Assembly: GCF_031348265.1 (NCBI RefSeq)
Contig: NZ_CP133771.1
Span: forward strand, 4,092,001-4,156,000
Direction of reading: 5' to 3'
DNA: 64,000 bases
From: Streptomyces collinus
GTDB lineage: Bacteria; Actinomycetota; Actinomycetes; Streptomycetales; Streptomycetaceae
Position numbers and translations under genes: made by a program. Below, piece by piece: positions 40,300-48,905 of the stretch; position 1 is the first letter of the stretch, and every line of letters starts with the position of its first letter. Under the pieces are notes generated by a model. That model ran no database searches, was not told the DNA's origin, and saw only the letters and a list, made by a program, of their open reading frames with translations.

Positions 40300-41356
40300 C
40301 CCGACGGATCCCCGGTCCAGGCACGCCGGCCCCGTCCCCACCGGTGACGCCCTCGCGGGCTATCTGCGGGCCCAGGCCACGGAGTTCCTCCGAGCGCTGC
40401 GCCTGCACCGGGAGACGGGGTCGGGGGCGAACGGCTCGGAGGGGTCCGCCGAGGCGGCCCGCGCCCTGCGCCGCTCGGCCCGACGCATCAGCGCCAGCCT
40501 GCACACCTTCCAGCCCCTCCTCGACTCGGACTGGTGCGAGGCGATGCGCCCCGAACTGGCATGGGTGTCGGGGACGCTGGCGATGGAGCACGCGTACACG
40601 GCGCGCCTGGAACGCCTGCTGGCGGCCCTGCACCGCCTGTCGGGCTCGGCGGCGTTCCCGGCCCAGACCGGTGCCCGGGTGACGGCGGCACCGTCCCCCA
40701 AGGCCGGCGCGCCCGCCCAGGAACGCGGCAACCTGACGGTGGGAGCGGCCAAGGCGGGTGCCCTCCTCGACCGGCAGCTGACGCTCGCCCGCACCCGGGC
40801 CCACTCCACGGCCCTGCAGGCCCTGGGCAGCAGCCGCTTCCACGCCGTCGCGGACAGGGTCGCGGTGCTGGCCAGCGAGGTCCCCCTCGCCAAGACCGCC
40901 GACGCCACCGACCTGCGCCCCCTCTCCACCGCGGCCCAGGACCGTCTCGCCGACGCCGTGGCGGCGCTGCCCCTCGTGGTCGCGGGGCACCCGTACAACG
41001 CCGCGGCCCTCGTCCACGGCCTGTCCCCGGACACCGTCCCGCACCCGCAGGACGCCCCGTGGCACCAGGTCCGCCTGCTGCTGCGCCTGCACCGCTACGC
41101 CCGCGAGGCCGTCAGCGGCCCCCAGGGCAACGCCGTGGTCGACCTGCGGCTGCTCGCCGCCGGCCAGGCCCTGAACCGGCACCGCGACGCCTCGGAGGCG
41201 TCGGCGTCGGCGGCCCAGGCCGCCCGCACCCCGCGCATCGCCCCGGCCACGGCCTACGCCCTCGGCGTGCTCCACGCCGACCAGCGGCACGAGGTGGAGG
41301 CGGCGCGTTTCGCGTTCCAGCAGGCCTGGCAGAAGGAGACCGTCGGCGCGTCATGA
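40280..41356 (+). CDS. CHAD-domain protein (polyphosphate-associated)
   Basis: A 358-aa, almost all-helical, Arg/His-rich protein. The CHAD domain (conserved histidine alpha-helical domain) has paired helices with conserved Arg/His such as RRSARRISASLHTFQPLL, and later RLLLRLHRYAREA. CHAD domains bind polyphosphate, which fits overlap with ppk. The GTG at 40280 lies 20 bp inside ppk, with GGAGG just before it. A nudix gene follows. Together they look like a small polyP operon. Confidence 0.88.
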   Translation: MAQQHLDPTDPRSRHAGPVPTGDALAGYLRAQATEFLRALRLHRETGSGANGSEGSAEAARALRRSARRISASLHTFQPLLDSDWCEAMRPELAWVSGTLAMEHAYTARLERLLAALHRLSGSAAFPAQTGARVTAAPSPKAGAPAQERGNLTVGAAKAGALLDRQLTLARTRAHSTALQALGSSRFHAVADRVAVLASEVPLAKTADATDLRPLSTAAQDRLADAVAALPLVVAGHPYNAAALVHGLSPDTVPHPQDAPWHQVRLLLRLHRYAREAVSGPQGNAVVDLRLLAAGQALNRHRDASEASASAAQAARTPRIAPATAYALGVLHADQRHEVEAARFAFQQAWQKETVGAS

Positions 41357-41387
41357 CCGGGCCCGGCACCAGGAGGCGGTGAATCCG

Positions 41388-41822
41388 GTGAGCACACCCA
41401 AGGACACCACGGTTCAGGCGGCGGGCTGCGTCCTGTGGCGCCGCTCCCGCGCCACCGGCGAGCCGGAGCTGTGCCTCATTCACCGGCCGAAATACGACGA
41501 CTGGTCGTGGCCGAAGGGGAAACTGAAGCGCGGCGAGGAAGCACTCGCGGGCGCGCTGCGCGAGGTGGCGGAGGAGACGGGCTGCCGGGCCGTGCCCGGC
41601 CCCGAGCTGTCCACCCAGCGCTATCGCGCCAACGGCCGGCCCAAGAAGGTCCGCTACTGGGCTGCCGAGGCCGTGGCCTGCGCGTTCTCCCCGACGGACG
41701 AGGTGGACCGGGTCTTGTGGCTGGATCCCGCCGCCGCCCGGGACCGGCTCACCCAGGCCCACGACCGGCCCCTGGTGGACGAACTGCTCGCCGTTCTGCA
41801 CCTGCCCCGGACGGCCGGCTGA
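41388..41822 (+). CDS. NUDIX hydrolase
   Basis: A 144-aa protein with an intact nudix box, GKLKRGEEALAGALREVAEETG (pattern GX5EX7REUXEEXGU), at about 43-64 after the GTG start. Close relatives without the C-terminal phosphatase domain hydrolyse Ap4A-like or oxidised nucleotides. AGGAGG lies 11 nt before the GTG at 41388 and only 2 nt before an alternative GTG at 41379. It is the third gene of the ppk-CHAD-nudix set and lies upstream of pstS. Confidence 0.87.
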   Translation: MSTPKDTTVQAAGCVLWRRSRATGEPELCLIHRPKYDDWSWPKGKLKRGEEALAGALREVAEETGCRAVPGPELSTQRYRANGRPKKVRYWAAEAVACAFSPTDEVDRVLWLDPAAARDRLTQAHDRPLVDELLAVLHLPRTAG

Positions 41823-41910
41823 CCGGAAGGTCCGCTTTCGTCCGCAAAAGCGGAATGCCGACGTGCTCTCCCCGTGAGCATTCCGTGACCTAACCAGGCC
41901 TTAGGCAGGG

Positions 41911-41954
41911 GTTCACCCCTCGTTCATTTGCGGCCATCGGCGGCTTCACCTGAT
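41911..41954 (+). promoter_or_regulatory. PHO box upstream of pstS
   Basis: GTTCACCCCTC (41911-41921) is followed in 11-bp phase by GTTCATTTGCG (41922-41932), a poor third unit, and CTTCACCTGAT (41944-41954). This is the direct-repeat PhoP site of Streptomyces. It lies about 115-160 bp before the pstS start. Confidence 0.8.
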
Positions 41955-42069
41955 CTGCCTAATTTCGGCCTTACCGACGCGAGCCGCGCCCGCAGAGTGC
42001 GACCGCGTCCGCATCACTCAGACTTCGCACGCCGCCGAACCAGGACGGCGGCTCCTGGAAGGAACTCAA

Positions 42070-43191
42070 GTGAAGCTTCAGCGCATGAACCGGCGGGCCC
42101 TCGCTCTCGGTGCTCTCGCCGTCTCCGGCGCCCTGGCCCTCACGGCGTGCGGCTCCGACGAAACCGGCAACCCGGACGGAGGCTCCTCCAACGCCGCCGC
42201 GCCGAGCAACATCAAGTGTGACGACGCCTCTGGCCAGGTCCTCGCCGACGGCTCCTCCGCGCAGAAGAACGCGGTCGACGCGTGGGTCAAGCAGTTCTCC
42301 GCGGCCTGCAAGGTGGAGATCAACTACAAGGCCGGCGGTTCCGGCGCCGGTGTCACCGCGTTCACGCAGGGCCAGGTCCCCTGGGCCGGTTCGGACTCGG
42401 CGCTCAAGCCCGAAGAGGTCAAGGCCTCCCAGAAGATCTGCTCCGGCGGCCAGGGCATCGACCTGCCGATGGTCGGCGGACCCATCGCCGTCGGCTACAA
42501 CGTCCCGGGTGTCGACAACCTCGTCCTGGACGCCGCGACGATCGCCAAGATCTTCGACAGCAAGATCACCAACTGGAACGACCCGGCGATCGCGAAGCTG
42601 AACCCCGACGCGAAGCTGCCCAACCTCAAGATCCAGGCCTTCCACCGCTCGGACGAGTCCGGCACCACGGACAACTTCACCAAGTACCTGATCGCCACCG
42701 CCAAGAAGGACTTCCCGTACGAGGGCGGCAAGGCCTGGCAGGCCAAGGGCGGCCAGTCCGCTCCGCAGTCCTCCGGGGTCGCCGCGCAGGTCAAGCAGAC
42801 CGCCGGCGCGATCGGCTACTTCGAGCTGTCGTACGCCAAGGACGGCATCAAGACCGTCGCCATCGACACCGGCGCCGGCAAGCCGGTCGAGGCGACCGTC
42901 GACAACGCCACCAAGGCCATCGCGGACGCCAAGGTCGTCGGCACCGGCAAGGACCTCGCGCTGGAGCTGAACTACGCGACCAAGGCCGAGGGTGCCTACC
43001 CGATGGTCCTGGTGACGTACGAGATCGTCTGCGACAAGGGCAACAAGACCGACACCCTGCCCGCCGTCAAGGCGTTCCTGCGCTACGCGGCCTCGGAGGA
43101 CGGCCAGAAGATCCTCGCCGAGAACGACTACGCGCCCATGCCCGACGACATCATCGCCAAGGTTCGCACGACCGTCGAGAGCCTGAGCTGA
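42070..43191 (+). CDS. pstS: PstS, phosphate-binding lipoprotein
   Basis: A 373-aa substrate-binding protein. The signal ends with lipobox LTAC (residues about 24-27), so it is a lipoprotein anchored at Cys27. The phosphate pocket has DGSSAQKNAVDAWVKQF, then GSGAGVTAFTQGQVPWAGSD and RSDESGTTDNFTKYL. It delivers Pi to PstCA-PstB. The GTG start has GGAAGGAAC upstream. Regulation by PhoP is expected from the PHO box; pstSCAB is induced by phosphate starvation. Confidence 0.96.
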   Translation: MKLQRMNRRALALGALAVSGALALTACGSDETGNPDGGSSNAAAPSNIKCDDASGQVLADGSSAQKNAVDAWVKQFSAACKVEINYKAGGSGAGVTAFTQGQVPWAGSDSALKPEEVKASQKICSGGQGIDLPMVGGPIAVGYNVPGVDNLVLDAATIAKIFDSKITNWNDPAIAKLNPDAKLPNLKIQAFHRSDESGTTDNFTKYLIATAKKDFPYEGGKAWQAKGGQSAPQSSGVAAQVKQTAGAIGYFELSYAKDGIKTVAIDTGAGKPVEATVDNATKAIADAKVVGTGKDLALELNYATKAEGAYPMVLVTYEIVCDKGNKTDTLPAVKAFLRYAASEDGQKILAENDYAPMPDDIIAKVRTTVESLS

Positions 43192-43294
43192 CCTGAGTGC
43201 GGTCCGGTCTCCCCAGCGGGACCGGACCGCACCGTCCGGTGCACCGCCGCCAAGAGCCGCACAGCACGTGCGGTTCCGCAGACCGGAGAACCCG

Positions 43295-44296
43295 ATGGAC
43301 ACAACACAGATAGCTGACGCACCACCCCCCATCCAGCCACCCGCGGCCGAACAGAAGCGCGCGGCCCGTGGAGCCACCCGGCCCGGAGACCGGATCTTCC
43401 TCGGTTTCTCCCGTGGCTCGGGCATTCTGCTGCTGGTGATCATGGCCGCGATCGCGGGCTTCCTCACCTACCGCGCAGTCCTCGCCATCAGCAAGGACGA
43501 CGGCAACTTCCTGACCACCTTCGAATGGAACACCGGTACCACCCCGCCGGTCTTCGGCATCGCGGTCCTGGCCTACGGCACGATCGTCTCCTCGATCATC
43601 GCCATGGTCATCGCGGTCCCGGTCTCGGTCGCCATCGCGCTGTTCCTGACGCACTACGCCCCGCGCCGGCTGCGCGGCCCGATCGCCTATGTGATCGACC
43701 TGCTCGCCGCCGTGCCGTCCATCGTGTACGGCCTCTGGGGAGCCCTGATCCTCGTTCCGCACATGAACGGGCTCTTCGGCTGGCTGAACGACTACCTCGG
43801 CTGGACCGGCATCTTCTCCTGGCAGGGCGGCGCCGCACGCTCCATGCTCACCGTGGGCATCCTGCTCGCGATCATGATCCTGCCGATCATCACCAACGTG
43901 AGCCGCGAGGTCTTCCGCCAGGTCCCGCAGATGCACGAGGAGGCCGCCCTGGCCCTCGGGGCCACCCGCTGGGAAGTGATCCGCATGGCGGTCCTCCCCT
44001 TCGGCCGCTCCGGCATCATCTCCGCCTCGATGCTCGGCCTCGGCCGCGCCCTCGGCGAGACGATGGCCGTCGCCACCGTGCTCTCCCCCGACTTCCTGAT
44101 CCACACCAGCCTGCTCGACCCGGGCGGCGGTACCTTCGCCCAGAACATCGCCAGCAAGTTCAGCGAGGCCACCGAGTTCGGCCGTGACGCGCTGATCGCC
44201 TCCGGCCTGGTCCTGTTCGTCATCACCCTGCTGGTCAACGGCGCGGCCCGCGCGATCATCGCCCGCCGCAAGGAGTACTCGGGGGCCAACGCATGA
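43295..44296 (+). CDS. pstC: PstC, phosphate ABC permease
   Basis: A 333-aa permease with a disordered N-tail and about six helices. The BPD_transp_1 EAA-type loop reads EEAALALGATRWEVIRMAVLP and leads to GRALGETMAVATV. GGAGAA is 4 nt before the ATG at 43295, which is preferred to a GTG at 43268. Its stop overlaps the pstA start (ATGA). Confidence 0.95.
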   Translation: MDTTQIADAPPPIQPPAAEQKRAARGATRPGDRIFLGFSRGSGILLLVIMAAIAGFLTYRAVLAISKDDGNFLTTFEWNTGTTPPVFGIAVLAYGTIVSSIIAMVIAVPVSVAIALFLTHYAPRRLRGPIAYVIDLLAAVPSIVYGLWGALILVPHMNGLFGWLNDYLGWTGIFSWQGGAARSMLTVGILLAIMILPIITNVSREVFRQVPQMHEEAALALGATRWEVIRMAVLPFGRSGIISASMLGLGRALGETMAVATVLSPDFLIHTSLLDPGGGTFAQNIASKFSEATEFGRDALIASGLVLFVITLLVNGAARAIIARRKEYSGANA

Positions 44297-45348
44297 GCAC
44301 CGCAAGCATCACCCCGAAGCGCCCCAGCACCCTGCGCGGCGGACAGTTGCCCAAGTGGGCTCCGTGGGCCATCGCCGCCGGATCCGTCGCCCTCGGGCTC
44401 GGCATCAGCGCAGCCGCCGGCCTGCACAGCAGCATCCAGTGGGCCCTGATCGCCGCGATCCTCTACGTCCTCGGTACGTACGTGATCGCGGCCCGGGTCG
44501 AGAACCGCCGCCAGGCGAAGGACCGTGTGGTCACCTCGCTGGTGTGGGTCGCGTTCCTGCTCGCCGTTGTGCCGCTGGCCTCGCTGGTCTGGTCGACCGT
44601 CCAACGCGGCGTGAAGGTCCTCGACGTCTACTTCCTGACCCACTCGATGGGCGTGGTGGCCGACTCGGAGACGGGCGGCGGCATCTACCACGCCATTCTC
44701 GGCACGCTGGAACAGGTCGGCCTCGCCACGCTGATCGCCGCTCCGGTCGGCGTGCTCACCGCGATCTACCTGGTGGAGTACGGGCGCGGCAACCTCGCCC
44801 GGGCCGTCACCTTCTTCGTCGACGTCATGACCGGCATCCCGTCGATCGTCGCCGGCCTGTTCATCCTCAGCCTCATGCTGATGTTCGAGATGGAGCCCTT
44901 CGGCTTCGCCGGCTCGCTCGCCCTCGCGATCCTGATGATGCCGGTCGTCGTCCGCTCCACGGAGGAGATGCTCAAGCTCGTCCCGAACGAGCTGCGCGAA
45001 GCCTCTCTGGCGCTCGGCGTGCCCAAGTGGCGCACCATCCTGAAGGTGGTCCTGCCGACCTCGCTCGGCGGCATCACCACCGGCATCATGCTGTCGATCG
45101 CCCGTATCGCCGGTGAGACCGCGCCCGTGCTGCTGCTGGTGTTCGGCAGCAAGTTCATCAACGCCAACCCCTTCGAGGGTGCGCAGGCGTCGCTCCCGCT
45201 GTACATCTACCAGCAGTACGGGTCGGGCGAGGTCACGGCGTACGACCGGGCATGGGCGGCGTCCCTCACGCTGATCGCCTTCGTGATGATCCTGAACCTG
45301 GTGGCCCGCGGGATCGCCCGCTGGAAGGCCCCGAAGACCGGTCGCTAA
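44293..45348 (+). CDS. pstA: PstA, phosphate ABC permease
   Basis: A 351-aa permease with six to eight helices. The EAA loop is REASLALGVPKWRTILKVVLP and is followed by GGITTGIMLSIARIAGETAPVLL. The N-terminal two helices (about 20-60) are an addition to the six-helix core. Translationally coupled to pstC. It forms the channel with PstC and contacts PstB. A 66-bp gap leads to pstB. Confidence 0.95.
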   Translation: MSTASITPKRPSTLRGGQLPKWAPWAIAAGSVALGLGISAAAGLHSSIQWALIAAILYVLGTYVIAARVENRRQAKDRVVTSLVWVAFLLAVVPLASLVWSTVQRGVKVLDVYFLTHSMGVVADSETGGGIYHAILGTLEQVGLATLIAAPVGVLTAIYLVEYGRGNLARAVTFFVDVMTGIPSIVAGLFILSLMLMFEMEPFGFAGSLALAILMMPVVVRSTEEMLKLVPNELREASLALGVPKWRTILKVVLPTSLGGITTGIMLSIARIAGETAPVLLLVFGSKFINANPFEGAQASLPLYIYQQYGSGEVTAYDRAWAASLTLIAFVMILNLVARGIARWKAPKTGR

Positions 45349-45414
45349 GCGACAATTTGCGGCTACCGCCGCGCGGGGCCACAGCGACCCCCAGACTTTG
45401 GAAGTGAAGTAGTA

Positions 45415-46191
45415 ATGGCCAAGCGAATCGACGTAAGCGGACTCACCGCCTACTACGGCTCCCACAAGGCGATCGAGGACATCTCGATGACCGTCGAGCC
45501 GCGCTCGGTGACGGCGTTCATCGGCCCCTCCGGCTGCGGCAAGTCGACGTTCCTGCGCACGCTGAACCGCATGCACGAGGTCACCTCGGGCGGCCGGGTC
45601 GAGGGCAAGGTGCTCCTCGACGACGAGGACCTCTACGGCACGGGCATCGACCCGGTGTCGGTCCGCCGTGAGGTCGGCATGGTGTTCCAGCGCCCGAACC
45701 CGTTCCCGACGATGTCGATCTTCGACAACGTGGCGGCGGGGCTGCGCCTGAACGGCAACTACAAGAAGAGCGAGCTGGCGGACATCGTCGAGCGCTCCCT
45801 CAAGGGCGCGAACCTCTGGAACGAGGTCAAGGACCGCCTGAACAAGCCCGGCTCGGGCCTCTCCGGCGGCCAGCAGCAGCGTCTGTGCATCGCGCGGGCG
45901 ATCGCGGTCGAGCCGAACGTCCTGCTCATGGACGAGCCCTGCTCGGCGCTCGACCCGATCTCCACGCTCGCGATCGAGGACCTGATCGGCGAGCTCAAGG
46001 AGCGCTTCACGATCGTCATCGTGACGCACAACATGCAGCAGGCGGCCCGCGTCTCCGACCGCACGGCGTTCTTCAACCTCGCGGCGGTCGGCCAGCCCGG
46101 CAAGCTCATAGAGATCGACGACACGGAGCGGATCTTCTCCAACCCGTCGGTTCAGGCCACGGAGGACTACATCTCCGGCCGCTTCGGCTGA
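45415..46191 (+). CDS. pstB: PstB, phosphate ABC ATPase
   Basis: A 258-aa ATPase: Walker A GPSGCGKST (about 40-48), Q-loop in VGMVFQRPNPFP, signature LSGGQQQRLCIARA, Walker B LLMDEPCSALDP, switch His in VTHNMQQA. All motifs intact and the length is normal. GAAGTGAAGTA precedes the ATG. A strong terminator follows, so pstSCAB ends here; no phoU is in the operon, and the PhoU-like gene lies with pit on the other strand. Confidence 0.96.
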   Translation: MAKRIDVSGLTAYYGSHKAIEDISMTVEPRSVTAFIGPSGCGKSTFLRTLNRMHEVTSGGRVEGKVLLDDEDLYGTGIDPVSVRREVGMVFQRPNPFPTMSIFDNVAAGLRLNGNYKKSELADIVERSLKGANLWNEVKDRLNKPGSGLSGGQQQRLCIARAIAVEPNVLLMDEPCSALDPISTLAIEDLIGELKERFTIVIVTHNMQQAARVSDRTAFFNLAAVGQPGKLIEIDDTERIFSNPSVQATEDYISGRFG

Positions 46192-46246
46192 GCCGGACCC
46201 CGCCGACTCCTCGCGGTGCTGCATGGCGGTGCCACCGCGAGGCCGA

Positions 46247-46282
46247 AAAAGGGCCCGCCCCTCTCCCAGGGGCGGGCCTTTT
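46247..46282 (+). terminator. pst operon terminator
   Basis: Stem GGCCCGCCCCT (46252-46262) / AGGGGCGGGCC (46268-46278) with loop CTCCC. Flanking A- and T-runs (AAAA/TTTT, one bulged G) extend the pairing. One of the most classical intrinsic terminators in the window. Confidence 0.9.
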
Positions 46283-46392
46283 CGTGTCTCAGCTGCGGGC
46301 ATGCGTGCCGCTAGGGGCGGCACGGGTGGGCGCAGCGGCACCCCGCTCCGCCGGGCTGCGGACCCACCCGGCGTCAGCACAGACCCGCTGAG

Positions 46393-46440
46393 CTACAGAA
46401 ACGCCGGGTTCACGACCTACAGAAACGCCAGATTCACGAT
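46393..46440. repeat. 24-bp tandem duplication at the pit stop codon
   Basis: 46393-46416 and 46417-46440 match at 21 of 24 positions. On the minus strand the unit covers the last codons of pit and its stop, so a second, untranslated copy of the end follows the real stop. Confidence 0.85.
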
Positions 46441-47415
46441 CCCGAAGGACGCCGCAGCCACAATCGCCGCAGCCGGCATCGTGATGAACCACCCCAGGAT
46501 GATGTTCTTGGCGACGCCCCAGCGCACGGCGTTCACGCGCTTGGTGGCCCCGACGCCCATGATCGCGGACGTGATGACATGCGTCGTGGAGATCGGCGCC
46601 TTGAACAGGAACGCCGTCGTGAACATGATCGACGCCCCCGTCGTCTCCGCCGCAAACCCCTGCGGCGGATCCAGCTCGATGATCTTCCGCCCCAGCGTCC
46701 GCATGATCCGCCAGCCACCGGCGTACGTCCCCAGCGACAGCATCACCGCACAGGCGATCTTGACCCACACCGGAATCGGATCGCCGTAGTCCTCGACATC
46801 GGCGATGACGAGCGCCATCACCACGATGCCCATGGTCTTCTGCGCGTCCTGCAGACCGTGCCCCAGCGCCATGCCGGCCGCCGAGACGGTCTGCGCTATG
46901 CGGAACCCGCGCTTGGCCTTATGCGGGTTCGCCTTCCTGAATATCCACAGGATCGCGGTCATCACGAGGTAGCCCGCCAGCATGCCGACCACCGGAGACA
47001 CGAACATCGGGATGACGACCTTCTCCAGCACCCCGCTCCAGTAGACCGTCGTCCCGCCGGCCAGCGCCGCCCCGACCATGCCGCCGAACAGCGCGTGCGA
47101 GGAGGAGGACGGCAGCCCGAAGTACCAGGTGATGAGGTTCCAGACGATCGCGCCCACCAGCGCGGCGAAGAGGATGCCCATCCCCTTCGAGCCGGTCGGC
47201 GTCTGGATCAGCCCCTCACTGACGGTCTTGGCGACCCCGGAGCCCATGAAGGCACCGGCGAGGTTCATCACCGCCGCCATGGCCAGCGCGGCCTTCGGCG
47301 TCAGCGCCCGCGTCGAGACGGACGTGGCGATCGCGTTCGCCGAGTCGTGAAAACCGTTGGTGTACGTGAAGAAGAGCGCGACCGCGATGGTCACGACCAG
47401 AGCAAAGGTGTCCAT
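46417..47415 (-). CDS. pitH1: PiT-family low-affinity phosphate transporter
   Basis: A 332-aa permease with about ten helices. PiT signatures: TNGFHDSANAIATSVSTRAL near the N-terminus, LPSSSSHALFGGMVGAALAG, and APISTTHVITSAIMGVGAT in the C-half. It imports metal-phosphate with H+ when Pi is ample. It faces pstB across the terminator and follows the DUF47 gene on the same strand, so PhoU-like protein and transporter are paired. By position it matches S. coelicolor pitH1 (SCO4138). Confidence 0.93.
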   Translation of the reverse strand: MDTFALVVTIAVALFFTYTNGFHDSANAIATSVSTRALTPKAALAMAAVMNLAGAFMGSGVAKTVSEGLIQTPTGSKGMGILFAALVGAIVWNLITWYFGLPSSSSHALFGGMVGAALAGGTTVYWSGVLEKVVIPMFVSPVVGMLAGYLVMTAILWIFRKANPHKAKRGFRIAQTVSAAGMALGHGLQDAQKTMGIVVMALVIADVEDYGDPIPVWVKIACAVMLSLGTYAGGWRIMRTLGRKIIELDPPQGFAAETTGASIMFTTAFLFKAPISTTHVITSAIMGVGATKRVNAVRWGVAKNIILGWFITMPAAAIVAAASFGIVNLAFL

Positions 47416-47422
47416 GAAGGGC

Positions 47423-48043
47423 TCAGGACTCCTTGACGGCGATGGTCTCCACCGTGTTCGCCACGTGCTCGAACGCGTCCGCCGCTTCCTCCAGCACGTC
47501 CACGATCTGCTTGAGCTTCAGGACGTCCATGGCGTCGTACTTGCCGTTGAAGAGGTGCGCCAGCAGCTTGCGGTGGATCTGGTCGGCCTGGTTCTCCAGC
47601 CGGTTGACCTCGATCCAGTACTCGGTGAGGTTCTCCATCGTCCGCAGGTGCGGCATCGCCTCGGCCGTCAGCTCGGCCGCACGCGCCAGCACCTCGATCT
47701 GCTGGTCGACGCCCTTGGGCAGTTCCTCGACGTTGTAGAGGACGACCAGGTCGACGGCCTCCTCCATGAAGTCCATGATGTCGTCGAGCGACGAGGCGAG
47801 GGAGTAGATGTCCTCGCGGTCGAAGGGCGTGATGAAGGAGGAGTTCAGCTGGTGGAAGATCGCGTGCGTGGCGTCGTCACCTGCGTGTTCCGCTGCCCGC
47901 ATACGCTCTGCGATCTCGGCCCGGGCGGATGCGTCCGCCCCGAGCAGTTCCATCAGGAGCTTCGAGCCTGTGACGATGTTGTCCGCGGAGGCGGCGAACA
48001 TGTCGTAGAAGCTCGTCTCCCTGGGGGTCAGACGAAAGCGCAC
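47423..48043 (-). CDS. DUF47 PhoU-like accessory of the PiT transporter
   Basis: A 206-aa all-helical protein (MRFRLTPRETSFYDMFAASA) with acidic metal-binding-type repeats EHAGDDATHAIFHQL and RLENQADQIHRKLL, as in PhoU-like DUF47 proteins. These partner PiT transporters and are thought to restrain phosphate uptake. It ends 7 bp before pit, so the pair is co-transcribed. The leader (48044-48247) is shared with the divergent csoR. Confidence 0.92.
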   Translation of the reverse strand: MRFRLTPRETSFYDMFAASADNIVTGSKLLMELLGADASARAEIAERMRAAEHAGDDATHAIFHQLNSSFITPFDREDIYSLASSLDDIMDFMEEAVDLVVLYNVEELPKGVDQQIEVLARAAELTAEAMPHLRTMENLTEYWIEVNRLENQADQIHRKLLAHLFNGKYDAMDVLKLKQIVDVLEEAADAFEHVANTVETIAVKES

Positions 48044-48199
48044 GTGGGGTCCTCGGGGTGCTTCGGTTTCGGTCAGGCTGATGCTAGGCGCATCATCCGG
48101 CCACGGCTATCGGGCCGCCCACCAGTGTCGCCCATCGGGCACAGTGACGAGCACGGGGGCGGTCACCAGGGCCGTATACCCGGCAAAGTTCGGTACCAT

Positions 48200-48216
48200 A
48201 TACCCGCCAGGGGTAT
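48200..48216. promoter_or_regulatory. CsoR operator candidate
   Basis: ATACCC-GCCAG-GGGTAT is a 6-bp inverted repeat about 30 bp before csoR. It fits the ATACCC/GGGTAT halves reported for CsoR sites in actinobacteria. A further half-site GTATACCC lies near 48174-48181. Confidence 0.65.
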
Positions 48217-48247
48217 CAGTTCACCCACTGTCCACCAGGAGGAAGCG

Positions 48248-48625
48248 ATGACGGACGTGACCGACACGACAGATGTCGCACATGTCACCCCCGGCACCGC
48301 CGACCCCGCCGGGGCGGACCTGGCGGCCGATCACGACCACGGCGTGCACGGGTACCACAAGCAGAAGGACGAACACCTCAAGCGCCTGCGCCGCATCGAG
48401 GGCCAGATCCGCGGCCTGCAGCGCATGGTCGACGAGGACGTCTACTGCATCGACATACTCACGCAGGTCTCCGCCTCCACCAAGGCCCTGCAGTCCTTCG
48501 CCCTCCAGCTCTTGGAGGAGCACCTGCGGCACTGCGTGGCGGACGCGGCCCTCAAGGGGGGCGACGAGATCGACGCGAAGGTGAAGGAGGCGACCCAGGC
48601 GATCGCCCGCATGCTGCGGACGTGA
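48248..48625 (+). CDS. csoR: CsoR-family copper-sensing repressor
   Basis: A 125-aa protein. A Asp/His-rich N-tail (1-38) precedes the CsoR helices (HLKRLRRIEGQIRGLQRMVD). The copper ligands are the Cys of YCIDILTQ and the HC pair of EHLRHCV. With Cu(I) the repressor leaves DNA and copper-export genes switch on. AGGAGG precedes the ATG. No copper pump lies next to it here, so targets are elsewhere; the palindrome upstream suggests autoregulation. Confidence 0.92.
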   Translation: MTDVTDTTDVAHVTPGTADPAGADLAADHDHGVHGYHKQKDEHLKRLRRIEGQIRGLQRMVDEDVYCIDILTQVSASTKALQSFALQLLEEHLRHCVADAALKGGDEIDAKVKEATQAIARMLRT

Positions 48626-48646
48626 GCCGGGTCCGGCGGCCCGGGG

Positions 48647-48820
48647 TCAGCGTCTGGAGGAGTCCCGCTCCTCGGCCACCTTCAGCACCTCGTCGATGCT
48701 TTCCAGGCTGAGCCGCTCCTGGGCGGCCGAGGCCGCGATGATCAGCTCTCCGCACAGCTCGATCTCGGCGAGGGCCACGTGGTCCTGAACTGCCGTACCG
48801 CCGACCGGAGCCACGTGCAT
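48647..48820 (-). CDS. Conserved small protein, 57 aa
   Basis: A minus-strand frame gives MHVAPVGGTAVQDHVALAEI, then ELCGELIIAASAAQERLSLE, SIDEVLKVAEERDSSRR and a stop. The middle is a long amphipathic helix with one Cys. It faces csoR convergently, with 21 bp between stops. The smooth helical pattern and GAGG near the start argue that it is real. Similar small proteins near csoR are found in Streptomyces (from memory). Function unknown. Confidence 0.65.
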   Translation of the reverse strand: MHVAPVGGTAVQDHVALAEIELCGELIIAASAAQERLSLESIDEVLKVAEERDSSRR

Positions 48821-48905
48821 CACCTCGTCTCTGCCGTCACCGGCTTCCTAGAGTAGGGAGCGGCCTACACACCGCGCATGGCACGGACGGGCTAGTTCAC
48901 GCCGG

